64,000 nt of DNA from Miscanthus floridulus (taxonomy: Eukaryota > Streptophyta > Magnoliopsida > Poales > Poaceae): positions 115,664,123 through 115,728,122 of the forward strand of contig NC_089588.1 in NCBI RefSeq assembly GCF_019320115.1. Direction: 5' to 3'. Shown here in pieces: positions 11,731 through 22,330 of this stretch (positions are counted from its first letter, which is position 1; every line of letters starts with the position of its first letter). Made by a program: the position numbers and the translations under genes. The notes under the pieces were generated by a model. That model saw nothing but the letters and a program-made list of their open reading frames with translations, had not been told where the DNA came from and did not search any database.

Positions 11731-12099
11731 TTCTTCGGCTCTTATTATAGCATACTTATTATGTGTTTGCCTTTCGAATTCAGACTTCAACAAACACTGA
11801 CGTAGTGAGGCACAGAGATTGAAGAAACTAACACAATCTTTCTTCGAGATGTGTGCTGTAATTTTTCTTTCATCAAGTTTGTAACACTGCCATTGAACGA
11901 CCTTTTATTTTTTGTTGGTCCACTTTGGGAGCATTAGCGACCGAATCCAAGGACCTTTTCTACGACTGCGAGGATGCTTTTGATCTTGTTTTGGGCTGAG
12001 GTGGAGGAGGAGGATGATGACAATGAGAATTCTATTTTCCCAGGGCTGATGAAGATGGAGGAGGACGAGTCTTCTGTTTTCTCAGGGCTGATGAAGATA

Positions 12100-13720
12100 G
12101 AGTTAGACGAGGAGAAATACAAGGAGACCTCTGTCTTCTCGGGGGTGATGGCAAGGGATGAGGAGGGGAGTGATCTCTATTGGGGATGGTGAGTGACCAT
12201 CGTGGGTGGGCGAAGACACATAGTCATCCTCATCATCAGACGACAATTGGTGGTCAAGCTTAATGAAGCGCTTGAGCTTGGCCACTTGAGAGCCCTTGTT
12301 ATGACCAACTTTTGGCCAGTCTTCCGCTGTGGGGTACCCCTGTGGAATTGGGTGACCATTAATGGTCCCTTCTCCCGCAGGCCAGGCCTGGCCGAGCGCC
12401 ACCTTGTCCTTTGTCCATTCCTGATGGATGTACAACTTGACATTGATGGGTTCACTAATGCCATCTACCGGACGAGGCACATTCGCATCTTCTTCATCGA
12501 GCGAGGTCAATCCATGACTGCATGCAACCCCTCAACTGTGGGCTAAAGGTAGTAGGAGTAGGGTTTTGTGGTACTCCTGACCCCTTGGATAGCAAAATTT
12601 GTTGGACTCATGCTTCAATAGTCGTCTCAATCCGTGCGTCCACTCTATCTTCCATATTTTTTAGTCGCCGCAAACACTCTGCTCCTGTTCCTCTCTACCC
12701 CTCAAGCGACTCCGGTAAGTGTGAGATTCTTCGGGGAATGCTAGTTTCCATGGAACAACACCAGTTCCTCTAGTGCATCAGGGTGCTCTATGATTCCGAG
12801 TGCTTGGGTGAGCATGTCTTTCTCCCTATTAGAAGTGTGAGTCCCTTGCCTCACCTCCTCAGTGACCTAGGAGATCCTCTGAATGAGTTCGCTCATGGGT
12901 GGATTTGTGGAGCTAAAGCTCCTGTCCTCGGCGTGGCGTACATTCCTCCCCATACAGTATATTACCGATCTTGGCTCCCAATGGGCGGTCTCAACCTAAA
13001 TGCCTTCCTCAGTAAGGCAATCCATCTTTTCAAGTTCCTACTTCAAATTCTGGCATCTTTTTGGCATAGCCACGAGAGCCGAGATGATGAGGATTCGTCT
13101 TTTCTGCTGAGTTCTCCTTATTCTTCCTGCTCGGTTCTAAGTACTCCTCGGATAACCTATATTCATTGAAATCCTACCAGAAGTCCATCTACTTGCTAAA
13201 CTGTCCACCATCGAAATCTGACTCTTTATTTTGGAGGATAAAATGCTTGTACAATGTCCCCTTGAAATTCTTGAAGCATGTCCCCATGATTTCTTTTGCT
13301 TTCTTTCTTGACTACCTCCTTGTCATACTCCAGTTGGGAAAGTGAAATACTCTAGGATCTTGATATCCCATATGTAATTCTTCTCACTTTTAGGAACCCT
13401 CCATGGGTCATTATCTTTCCCAATCCACTTCCTTGTACCTAATCGGGATGAAGTCCCTTACAAGTAACCCGAGGATAGTCTTATATTTGGTCAAAGCTAT
13501 AGGCGGTGAGAGTGGATCCCCGAATTCATCGAACTCAGTGATGTGCCAGTGTCCATTCCTACCAACAGGAAGCTTTGACATGCCTCGCTTGGATCTGGCC
13601 TTCCTGCTACCCAAACCCTCTGGCTCCTCGGCCAACGGAGGCTCCTGCTGGAGACACCAAGTAAGCTATGACCCTCTCAATTTATTAGCATGTGTGGCTA
13701 TATAGTCACATGATACCAAA
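12100..13720 (-). pseudogene. TNPA-like protein with Transposase_24 (Ptta/En/Spm) domain
   Basis: Minus-strand reading, in several frames, gives the classic plant Transposase_24 pattern: GHWHITEFDEFGDPLSPP, then a conserved VRDFIPIRYKEW block (13630-13410), NYIWDIKILEYFTFP (about 13380-13330), KEIMGTCFKNFKGTLYKHF (about 13300-13240) and the terminal motif NPHHLGSRGYAKKMPEFE (about 13100-13040). A C-terminal part at 12510-12110 has WPAGEGTINGHPIPQGYP and an acidic DDEDDY stretch. In En/Spm this protein binds the subterminal repeats and regulates transposition. At least two frameshifts and several in-frame stops show that it is broken. A paralogous protein occurs in element F at 60173-60960. 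Confidence 0.75.
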
Positions 13721-15631
13721 GTTACCTGGCCATCTTGGTCATTTTGACCCAGCTCGAGCAGGCCGGACGGGGTCCATGGCTGCTTGTTCTCACCGTCCTA
13801 ACTGACACCGTCACCATTTATCGAATCATGCGGCTCTCCCATCGCAGTGATATTAGCCGCTTCTTGATGCCGATCTATTCTTTGGTGACGGGGTAATAGG
13901 CGATGACGAGTCATGGTTGTGACACGATCGTGGATAGTTTTGGCTGTGGACAACTACTAATAGCATATGTTCATATTATATATATAATATATTTAATGCA
14001 AAGTCTAATAATAAGTTCACATAAAACAAAGTCTAATAATAGTATATGTTCACCTAGAACAAATTCATTGTTTGATTGACCACATACAACAAAGTCCACC
14101 TACTGTTCTACGAAATTAAGCCTACATCAACTTCCAAATAAGAAAAGCAATGACCATAGCCATAAATAAAAGCATGACATATTTCCAAGACCAAGGAGCA
14201 ATTCTCCAAATCTTCACATCTCTGGTGGGTGGCTTCTCTTCCATCTCTAGTGCCAGGCGGATGGCCATGGTTTGCTTTTCATTGGACCATGGTAGGCCGG
14301 TTGCCCATGGTTTGCAAGGTAGGCCGGATGACTATACTAGGACCTCAAAGCTTCAGCTTCTGTGTCGTATTTTTTGTGTAAATTACTAGGGTAGCGATTG
14401 ACTTGAGCATAGCAATCTTCCTAGGTTCGATAAATCCTAGGCACGTGACCAACATGCACTACATACCATGCCATGGTTGCCTATATATTTAAGTAAATTA
14501 GGTTGTCATTCAAACATGATGTATCAGAATATTAAGTTCACATACAGCTAATGAACAAATATTATCTAGATAAAGAGGCATGGAGCAAGCTACATTGTGA
14601 GAGGATGTACTTGCAGCATGATTTTAGCATGAAAAAGTAGCAAGTATCAGTTATAGCCCATAGTATGGGTAAAGGTTATCACACATAGCACCATATAGCA
14701 ACAATACTTGCAAAAATAAAGAGAACAAAAACTTAGCATCAAACACAAACACCAAAATGATGTAGCAATTCCAAAAATGAGACGGAACCTAGTTGGCGAA
14801 GCTACACAGAAAACTAACTCATTGCAAGTGGTCACTCAAGTCACAAAAAAGGTACAAAACTAGTCCCTATTCAGTCTTCTGATGACACCAACTAGGATAC
14901 AACATCAACAAAACCATCATCAGATAACACACGCTGCTGCAAATTAATAGAGGTACTGCAATTTTACACCTTCTATATTATACCAAGAGGCTTTGATTTA
15001 ACTGCCGTACCCGAATTCCGGTGCATGTTAACCGGGCAACAAATTTTAACAAACTATTACTTCCAATTCACAACACGGTATGAAAACACGCACAATTCAT
15101 TCCGCAACAATCTACTCTCATATGCAATTGAAGCTCGTATGCAATTGAAGCTTGCATGCAAGAAGGAAGGGGGAGGTAGAGCCCAGGATGGCCTCGGCTA
15201 ACCTAACGGGCATTTCATCAAACACATAGCGGGCAGTGAGTCACGCACTCATCGTGGGGGTGGGGAAGCAGCTGTCCGTGCGCTCCTAAAGGCCTCAGCG
15301 GTGGGAGTGTAGGCGTGGTGGAGGAGGGGCATGGCCGGCGTCATGGATGAGGAATGAGGGCATGGACGGCATGGTGCTCCAGCATGGGGCGGTGAACGGC
15401 GTCGCGGATGCTGGCGTGGGACTAAAGGGGAAGCATCGAGGGGACGCACGGGCGTCGGCGTCGAAGAAGAGGAGCGTGGGGCTGGGAACGGCGGTGTGGG
15501 GGTGGTGGATGGGTGCGCAGGGGGCGGTGGTGCCCGTTGGCGTGGGGTAGTGCTCCAGTGGCGCGGGGGGTGGGGTTGTCGCGGGGTTCAAATGACTTTG
15601 GAAAATTTCAGCCCACGCCTTGTTTTTATCC
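13721..15631. other. Internal CACTA sequence, no gene recognised
   Basis: Mostly AT-rich (13940-15120), like introns or spacer, with a GC-rich block at 15240-15600. The minus strand of that block is open for 120 codons (15295-15657) but Pro/Thr/Ala-rich without a domain. It may be a first exon or leader of the nested or outer CACTA gene. The evidence does not support naming a product. Confidence 0.35.
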
Positions 15632-15774
15632 CAATGGCTCATCACTACTGATTGCAAGGTCTAAATCGACAGTGATGACGCAACATCACTATCGGGCCAT
15701 GCCTGGACTCGATAGTGATGGGGCTGCAGCGGTTACTGGTTAAGTAGCATATGTTTTCCCTTTCTTTCAAAATC

Positions 15775-16000
15775 CTCCGACTGGCGCAACGGTTAAGACC
15801 ATGCAATATAGCCCCTGAGACCCGTGTTCGATTCCTAGGCAGCCCAATTTTGTTGGTTTAATTTTATAAATTATTAAGCGCTATAAAAGGTCAAAAAGAA
15901 AAATAATATAAGCCTTGACACACCTTCTATACTAGCGCAGCGGTTAAGACTCGGAACTCTGATCCCCGAGGCCCGAGCTCGAACCTGAGGCCTGGCACAA
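15775..16000 (+). other. Two tRNA-like modules with A and B box motifs (not tRNA genes)
   Basis: Module 1 (15781-15842) has TGGCGCAACGGTTAAG and GTTCGATTCC. Module 2 (15937-15996) has TAGCGCAGCGGTTAAG and a weaker B box, AGCTCGAACC. These match the internal RNA polymerase III promoter boxes of tRNA genes, with about 30-45 bases between them. The flanks do not form an acceptor stem, so they are tRNA-derived or SINE-like, not functional tRNAs. Confidence 0.5.
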
Positions 16001-16149
16001 TGTTTTAAATTTTTTTATAAATCGCTGCTGCTTTTCAAAATGAACTGATAGTGATAACAAGCATCACTGTCGGTTTCGTCTCATCACCGCCGGGTTTTTG
16101 AAACCAGCAGTGATAATATATAAAAATAATTCCTTTTATATACTAAATA

Positions 16150-17095
16150 AATAGAAGCATGTGTATTCCTATGTCAAAATGGCTTAAAATATTTTGGCAA
16201 GCATGTACACCCAAATTAAGACCCCACACAGGATCTTAGGTTTTTCTGATCAGATTTTTTATTTATTATATTTTTCTGTGTGCTGAATGAGACAAAAGAC
16301 GGTGAATTTCATCTTGGACCAAATAGATTTTTTCATCAACCTCCACAAAATTCTTATCCCTAGGTCACATGAGAGCCTATGTAAAAGTTTGGCACCATTT
16401 TGGATCTTTTCGTGGGTAGACTCCATTCAACCTATAATTAATCGATGACATTGTGTAGAAATTTAATTAAACCTCAGAAAGTAGCAAACCATCTCCAGAA
16501 AATCCCAAACTTGGTGTTTCCTTCACCCATGGCATTTGCAAGCCTAAGAAAAAGTTTGAGACAAGTACAACACCGGAATGCATATGAACCACAGAAACCT
16601 TGATAACCTATGTGTATAGTCATGGTTCAATGAAAGGGCTCATGTACCTCTATGAAGCATGTATACTCCACCTATGTTGAAATGGCTTGAATTTTTTTTG
16701 GCAAGCATATATACCAGAATTAAGGCCCCACACAAGATCTTAGGTTTTTTTATCATTTTTTTATTAATATTTTTTTTCTATGCTGAATGAGACAAAATAG
16801 GGTGAATTACATCATGGACCCAATAAATTTTTTCATTGACCTCCACAAAATTCTTATCCCTAAGGCACATGAGAGCTTGTGTAAAAGTTTGGCACCATTA
16901 TGGATCTTTCTGGGGGTAGACTCAGTTCAATCTATAATTACTCGGTAACGTCACACAAAAATTCAATTAAACCTCAAAAAGTAGCAAACCATCTCCGGAA
17001 AATCCCAAACTTGGTGTTTCCTTCTCCCGTTGCACGTTCAAGCCTAAGAAAAAGTTTGAGACCAATGTGACACTGGAATGTAGATTTCTAGTTGC
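16150..17095. repeat. Direct duplication of about 500 bp
   Basis: Two copies, about 16150-16600 and 16650-17095, share long stretches such as CAAAATTCTTATCCCTA, GTAGCAAACCATCTCC and AATCCCAAACTTGGTGTTTCC in the same order. They differ by scattered substitutions and small gaps. The period is near 503 bp. No coding sequence is apparent. Confidence 0.8.
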
Positions 17096-17229
17096 CCAAC
17101 AAATGTTACATGAATTACATGCATGACAATAATTGTAACACACAAGCCGTACAAATTAAAATTAGAACCCAATTAAACTACAAGCCTTGCAAACCTAGCT
17201 AAATAAACATTAATTACTATCGGAATCAC

Positions 17230-18540
17230 TATCGGGATCGATCGGGCCACGCACACTAACATGCCTCTGTAGCCATATATGGTAATTGATGTTATGGATT
17301 ATGTATCCACTTGTATCGATGAAGGTCAATGCTCGTATGAGTGTACTCTCTCGTACCTCACAATACCAAAAAAGATGGTCGGCCATAGATGTAACCTACT
17401 GAACGACCATTGCCTCTATTAGTAATCCTTATGCAGTACTGGTGTCCTTCTATAGTGAGCTGGCCGAGGTATCCATTGCAGAAGTCACAATCATTACCCG
17501 AGTTGCTCTGTAGCTTGTTCTAGAATGGCCCACAAGCCACATATGGCATAGGTAAGGTCCTGGAGCCCAATCCGCATGCAGAGAAAAAGAAAAAAATTAG
17601 TGAATGTTATTACAATAATAAATAACAGATAACCACGACTCAGATATAAGTGACCATTTTACCACATCCGCACAGTTGTAGCTCGCAAATCATTCGCTTG
17701 CTTGCGAAACAGGGATATCACTAGCATTCAAAGGAAGTGCCTTGAAGTGTGAGAAATCAGACACATCATAGCAAACACGTCGAAGTGCTTCTAAACAGAA
17801 GCGCACGACACTAAATTGGGCGCTTATCATGTCCAGACTCTGTCTTCCCGTCTTGTGGATAAGGTTCCGATGATTTGCACCCCTCAAAGGGATGGAAAAA
17901 CTGAGTTCACACGTCCATAGCTGACCACTTGCATTAGATGTCGTGCTCTCGACGATGTCCGAGATAAAGAACCAGCTAAGTGCTGTTCGTAGCCAATCTA
18001 TTGGGGATATAGTCTGTGACATATATATATGTAACAATGATATTAAACTAATTGCACTTATTTGTTAGCAACAAAAAAACAAAAGATGTTGAAAAATATT
18101 TCATACAATAGCTGGAACACCGAATCGCGAAATGGCCACATTAGGATCGAATGGCTTATCTCCGGGGTGGAAACCTGGTTCTTGTGGTGGGGGAGGTCCG
18201 TCGTTCATACCACCTGATTGATAAAATACAAAAAATATGAACATAAAATATATGCACAAAAAATTCTTCCAAGTAAAATGTGGCAACATAATTAAATATA
18301 GATCAAATGCAAGGAATAAGAATATATATAAATGTAGAATGCAAAGAAACCTGAATATAAATATAGATCAAATGAATATAGATAGAATATTGGAGAAGAC
18401 AACATATCAACACCAATGAAAAATGCAGGAGCCATGACCAAATCCCGAGAGAGTGAATTTCTTGAGAAGTGAGAGTGAAACGTGAGAAATGAGACTATGA
18501 GAGTTCGTGGGTGGGTGAGATCGATGTATGTGGCTGACGG
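17230..18540 (-). pseudogene. Unrecognised multi-exon gene inside the nested CACTA
   Basis: I do not recognise this protein. A minus-strand TATA element (CCTATATAA at 18548-18556) is followed by a leader and an ATG at 18435. Exon-like open segments follow: about 18215-18120 (GGMNDGPPPPQEPGFHPGDK), about 18020-17690 (including SGQLWTCELSFSIPLRGANH and SVVRFCLEALRRVCYDVSDF) and about 17580-17350 (including DCDFCNGYLGQLTIEGHQYC). The last has one in-frame TAG and ends in TGA. AT-rich intron-like DNA separates them. Position inside CACTA repeats suggests either a second transposon gene or a captured host gene. Confidence 0.4.
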
Positions 18541-18559
18541 TTTGTTTTATATAGGGGGG

Positions 18560-18650
18560 GCATGAATATCACTGTCGGTTTTCAGTTACAACCGACATTG
18601 AAAGTGAATATCACTGCCGGTTTTTAAATAGAACCGACACTGAAGTTGCA
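18560..18650. repeat. CACTA subterminal motifs upstream of the nested gene
   Basis: Two pairs of CACTGYCGGTTTT and AACCGACAYTG motifs lie immediately upstream of the minus-strand TATA element. In CACTA elements such repeats lie close to the transposon promoter. Confidence 0.6.
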
Positions 18651-19309
18651 TATATGTAAAGGACCGTGGGAAAGTTTTAACAACAATGATATATTTATTT
18701 AGATAGAGTACAGAAATACATCAAAAAATTACAAAAATATTAGAAATAAATTACGTATACGATAACAAAGATCTTACACTAAAATTACATATATGATAAC
18801 AAAGACCTTTTTGCGTACATGTCAATATTACAATCAATGTGTATCAACCAATTATAATTTAACCACCTCAATAGCATTCTTCAAGCACCAATTAGGGTCA
18901 AACAGCATCGTTGAGGTGGTCTACGAGCTATACCAGTTGGAGATGACAAGGTGGCATCTATGAATCCATGCCTCTACTGTACATGGCATTTTTCTCGGTA
19001 CAGTCTAGAGCATACCGGATTCAGCTCAGCACCACACCGGTGAACCAATGCCGCTCCAGGATAGGAAATTGCTCAGAGCACATCAGGTAGGCTGAGCATA
19101 GAGGATGCCATGTCTCTCTAGACATATAGTCTAGAGCGCACCACAGGGATGGCTCTATGAACCTCACGGCGTCTCCAATCTTCAGCGTTGCTCTATCTTC
19201 AGTAGCATTCTTCTAGTACCTCTTGTGTGCACCATTTTGGTGGACTACGATGCATAACGGTATCTGTACGTGGAGGGCTTTCTCCCATAGAGAGGCCATG
19301 TACGTGGAA

Positions 19310-19445
19310 ACTAGCAAGCAGAGAACGAACTGGAGAAATAAACAGCAAAGGCTGGTAAGCCCGGCTGGTGCTGGTTTGTTATGAGATAAAAACACTGTAT
19401 CATGGCTGATAAGCCCTGGCTGAAACCAACAAGCGAACAAACGAG
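19310..19445. mobile_element. MITE-like fragment
   Basis: The words GGCTGGTAAGCC, GTTATGAGATAAAAACACTG and GGCTGATAAGCC...CCAACAAGCGAACAAACGAG resemble MITE internal sequence found at 9369-9560 and 34087-34224. The arms are imperfect and no target-site duplication is visible. Confidence 0.35.
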
Positions 19446-19579
19446 AGTTGCAAAATAAACACAAGTACTAGCCGTGGAGAGGCTCCCTATCAGGGCACCA
19501 TTTTATAGGCTAGCTATCATGGTAGGTGGGAGCTATGCTCCTCCTGTGGTGATCAGCGGGAGCACTGCTGGTCCGTGGA

Positions 19580-19712
19580 GGGAATATTCTTATCACTGTC
19601 AGTTTTAATAAAAAGCCGGCAGTGATAGGGGTCATTAGTGTCGGTTTTTGAACCGACAGTGATTGCATGTATCACTCTCAGTTTTTATGCAAAAACCAAT
19701 AGTGATAGGCCT
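19580..19712. repeat. CACTA subterminal array, right side of nested element
   Basis: Six motifs of CACTGTCAGTTTT / CCGGCAGTGATAG type in alternating orientation, matching the arrays at 16045-16125 and 18560-18650. Confidence 0.65.
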
Positions 19713-19804
19713 GGCAAAGCAGCTGCCGCTGCCGTAGGTGCTCAGCTTTTAGTTTTTTGAAATCAGAGCCACTACCTCGGGCTCTAGACAAAAAAAATAA
19801 AAAA

Positions 19805-20035
19805 ATTGTCCCGCCTGGGTTTTGAACTGAGGGAGCGAGAAAAAGGGATTAGTGGCTTAACCGTTTGCATTAAAGGAGAATTTATGTTAGGAAACATTTT
19901 GTTATTATTTTTATAGTTTAAGTTGAGGTTCATTTAATTATGTAAAAATATAAAAAAAGTTTGCCGCACCTAGGATTCGAACCAAGGGCTCGGGCTTCAC
20001 AGTAGCTGGCTTTTACCGCTGCGCTATGATAGGGA
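19805..20035 (-). other. Two inverted tRNA-like modules
   Basis: On the minus strand, the module at about 20030-19968 has TAGCGCAGCGGTAAAAG and a perfect B box, GGTTCGAATCC. The module at about 19870-19805 has a weaker pair (CAAACGGTTAAG and AGTTCAAAACC). They mirror the plus-strand modules at 15775-16000. No acceptor-stem pairing is seen. Confidence 0.5.
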
Positions 20036-20045
20036 GTACGTCAAG

Positions 20046-20409
20046 CTACTGTTTTCTTTTTTGTTTTATCCTCTGAATGGGAGTTAATTAATTCATAGTC
20101 CATATTATAGAGCCTTAAGTGCTACGTTAGCATTAGGTATTACGTTAGTTTATGTTATGTTTTTTCTTTTATCTGTTTAGTGCATGTAAATACATATAAT
20201 TTATTGTAAAATAATACAAATATTTGTGTCTTGATTATTTAATTCCATGATAATTAATTAATGGTCTATAATTATCAAATAATAGTGTTTCTGAACATCA
20301 TCTCAATATTTGATTACATAGTGGATTATTTAATTTTAGAGAAGCGCACAAAATAAAAATTAGATTACATTGTTGGTGAACAACGTCCGAATAATGATTA
20401 CATTGTTAA
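20046..20409. other. AT-rich spacer, nothing recognised
   Basis: Low-complexity A/T-rich DNA without open frames of note, between the tRNA-like modules and the transposase remnant. It is probably the 3' flank of the CACTA transposase gene. Confidence 0.4.
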
Positions 20410-20416
20410 CAATAAT

Positions 20417-21060
20417 CTAACTATCTTTAGGTCCATCAACAATGATGGCCTCATTGTGATCAAGCCGTATGTAAGCAGGTTCGTCACCCTCTTGAAGGAT
20501 AGGTAGGGGTATGTTCGCACCAAATGGAAGCATTTCCTGATAGCCCCTGTAGTCTTCTTCGTCCATCACTCCATCAACACCGACAATCTTTCTTTTCCCT
20601 TCTAGGACTACTTTTAGCCTTCCTTTTGTCTTGTTGTCCCTTGCATAGAAGACTTGCATAACATCTCTTGCAAGGACGACGGGGTCGTCTCTGTATGCGG
20701 TATTAGTGAGATCAACAGTAGTGAAGCCTTCGCTGTCAGTGTTGATTTCGTCGAGCCGGACCCACTAGCAGCAAAAAAAAGATGCCTTCAATGGACCATA
20801 GGTTAGCTCCCATATCTCCTCTATGAAACCATAGTATGTCGCCTGCACATTGCCATTTTTGTCGTGAGCATCAAAACAAACTCCACAATTTTGGTATGTG
20901 CTCTTTCCATCTTGCTTTTTTGTGTGAAATGTGCATCCATTGATCTCGTACCCTTGTACTTAAGATATGTACTCGAAGGTCCCTTGGCTAAGGCATCCAG
21001 TTGATTACCCAACTTTATTCTTAGCAAGCGGCATCACAACCAGTTGACAAATTCCTCCTT
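20417..21060 (-). pseudogene. CACTA transposase C-terminal domain (DUF4216-like)
   Basis: The minus strand carries an open segment (20659-20417) ending in GDEPAYIRLDHNEAIIVDGP, preceded in shifted frames by INGCTFHTKK, YYGFIEEIWELTYGPLKASF and DPVVLARDVMQVFYARD. These are hallmarks of the DUF4216 domain found C-terminal in TNP2-type CACTA transposases. The function of this domain is unknown. At least two frameshifts and a stop break it. It follows the DUF4218 fragment on the same strand. Confidence 0.75.
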
Positions 21061-21176
21061 ATCTTTTTATCCAGCCAAGCCTATAACCTGCTTGGATACA
21101 GAGTTTGTAGTGATTGACTGTGCTCGTCAATGTATGGCATCACACCCTTGGTATGCTGGAGAATAGTGAACTATGC

Positions 21177-21912
21177 CTATCTGAAAGAAACAGGGTCATC
21201 TACTTTAACAGAGTTCTTCCCGATCGTTCCTTTGCCATGTAGTCTTCCATTGTGATGAGATTCTAGAACTCTGGCCCTTTTGATATCCAGATAATATGTA
21301 CAGAACTCAATGGCCTCCTCTGTTGACCATTGTTCAACCATGCCCCCTTCTAGCATGAATATGTTCCTAACATACCTCCTAAAAACTTTCATCAATCTTT
21401 TGAAAGGGAACATCTGATGTAGGTACATTGGGCCAAGCTCTCTAATTTGGTCAACAAGATGAATGAGCAGATGCAATGAGATATCAAAGTAAGTCAGCGA
21501 GAAATGCATCTCAAGTCTAATGAGATCGAGTTGAAGAACGAGCGCAACTTTATCATTGGGGTATAGACCCTTGGGGGAGGATACCACGCTTGGCAATAGG
21601 GAGCAGCTGAGTCATAATTACATGACAGTCATGGGCCTTCAGAGGGCCATAGTTGAACTTGAGTTCTCTCATGTTCACTAGCCTCTTCGGGTTCACACAG
21701 TAGCCCATCGGAACTTTGAGTTCATTGAAGAAAGAAATAAGCGCACGCTTTTCTTCCTTCTTCAATGTCCATGACGCAACCAGAAGTTCGAACTGACCAT
21801 TATCTAGCTCCATGGGATGCAGCTCCTTCCTGATTCCCAAGTGTTGCATGTCCAGGCGTGTGGCTAGTGAATCCTTCGATGTCCCCCCGGTGTCCATCAA
21901 GGTGTTAAGCAT
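21177..21912 (-). pseudogene. CACTA transposase fragment (DUF4218-like)
   Basis: Two overlapping frames read, from the right, EEKRALISFFNELKVPMGYC, KAHDCHVIMTQLLPIAKRGI, then after a frameshift LLIHLVDQIRELGPMYLHQM, FPFKRLMKVFRRYVRN and STEEAIEFC...LHGKGTIGK. This is the DUF4218 region that follows the TNP2 catalytic domain in plant CACTA transposases. The catalytic part would lie to the right but is replaced at 21912/21913 by the truncated LTR of element B, so the transposase gene was cut by that event. Confidence 0.85.
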
Positions 21913-22278
21913 GTTATCTGCCGCCATCACAGCTATGCTAGGATAGAATTGATTTGTTGTAACCAACTAGGAATCCAATCTATAGCGTCAATCGCCCTCA
22001 TTGTAACCCTACCCCTCTACCTATATAAAGAGGGGTAAGGGATCCATGATCGTCATGTCCACTAGGACACCATCGCCTCATTCCAATCTACCTCATAGCG
22101 AGGAGCAACAGCTCCTATAACTGAGCATATGAATACAAGAAGTAGCAACTGGACGTACGGCTTTTACTAGCATCCTGGGGGCCTGAACCAGTATAAATCT
22201 CTGTGTCTCATATGCAACCATCTGGATCAATCTATGCGATCATGTTGCTAGGCATTGCCAGAGATAAATAATCTGATA
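21913..22278 (+). repeat. 5' LTR of element B, truncated
   Basis: Aligns to 30521-30890 of the 3' LTR. It starts in mid-LTR at GTTATCTGCCGCC and ends AATCTGATA, where the partner ends CTGACA. TATA box CTATATAAAGAGGGG at about 22020-22034. The missing 126 bp would lie where CACTA transposase sequence now ends. Confidence 0.85.
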
Positions 22279-22330
22279 GTTGGCGGGCCAGGTAGGGGCC
22301 TTTCGTGTTTAGATTAATATTGTGTTTTAG

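Larger units (their letters stand above)
15632..20045 (-). mobile_element. Nested CACTA-like element with tRNA-like modules
   Basis: The left end starts near CACTACTGATTGCAAGG (about 15637) with CACTRTCGG motifs to 15725 and again at 16045-16125. The right side has CACTGTCGGTT / AACCGACAGTG motifs at 18560-18650 and 19580-19712. Between them lie a 500-bp direct duplication and a multi-exon minus-strand gene. Two tRNA-like modules sit just inside the left array and two, inverted, just beyond the right array. The exact termini and target-site duplication are not resolved; the right end could be near 19712 or near 20045. Confidence 0.5.
9810..21912 (-). mobile_element. Decayed CACTA (En/Spm) transposon H, with a nested element
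   Basis: On the minus strand the order is DUF4218 and DUF4216 transposase domains (21912-20410), then Transposase_24/TNPA-like protein (13720-12100), then a Ulp1-like C48 protease segment (about 11730-10690), then a dense array of CACTGCCGGTT-type subterminal repeats (10185-9810). This is the usual order in large grass CACTA elements. The catalytic TNP2 core and the right terminus are missing: at 21912 the coding sequence stops abruptly against the LTR of element B. A second CACTA-like unit interrupts the middle (about 15632-20045). No terminal CACTA pair with matching 3-bp duplication was found for H, so the exact ends are unknown. Confidence 0.7.

Noticed and set aside
15295..15657. 120-codon proline/threonine-rich minus-strand frame
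   Set aside because: GC-rich low-complexity composition without a domain, inside CACTA sequence. It could be a leader or first exon but is not supported as a gene.
15775..15845. A tRNA gene
   Set aside because: A and B box-like motifs are present, but the ends do not pair as an acceptor stem and the spacing and anticodon arm are not convincing.
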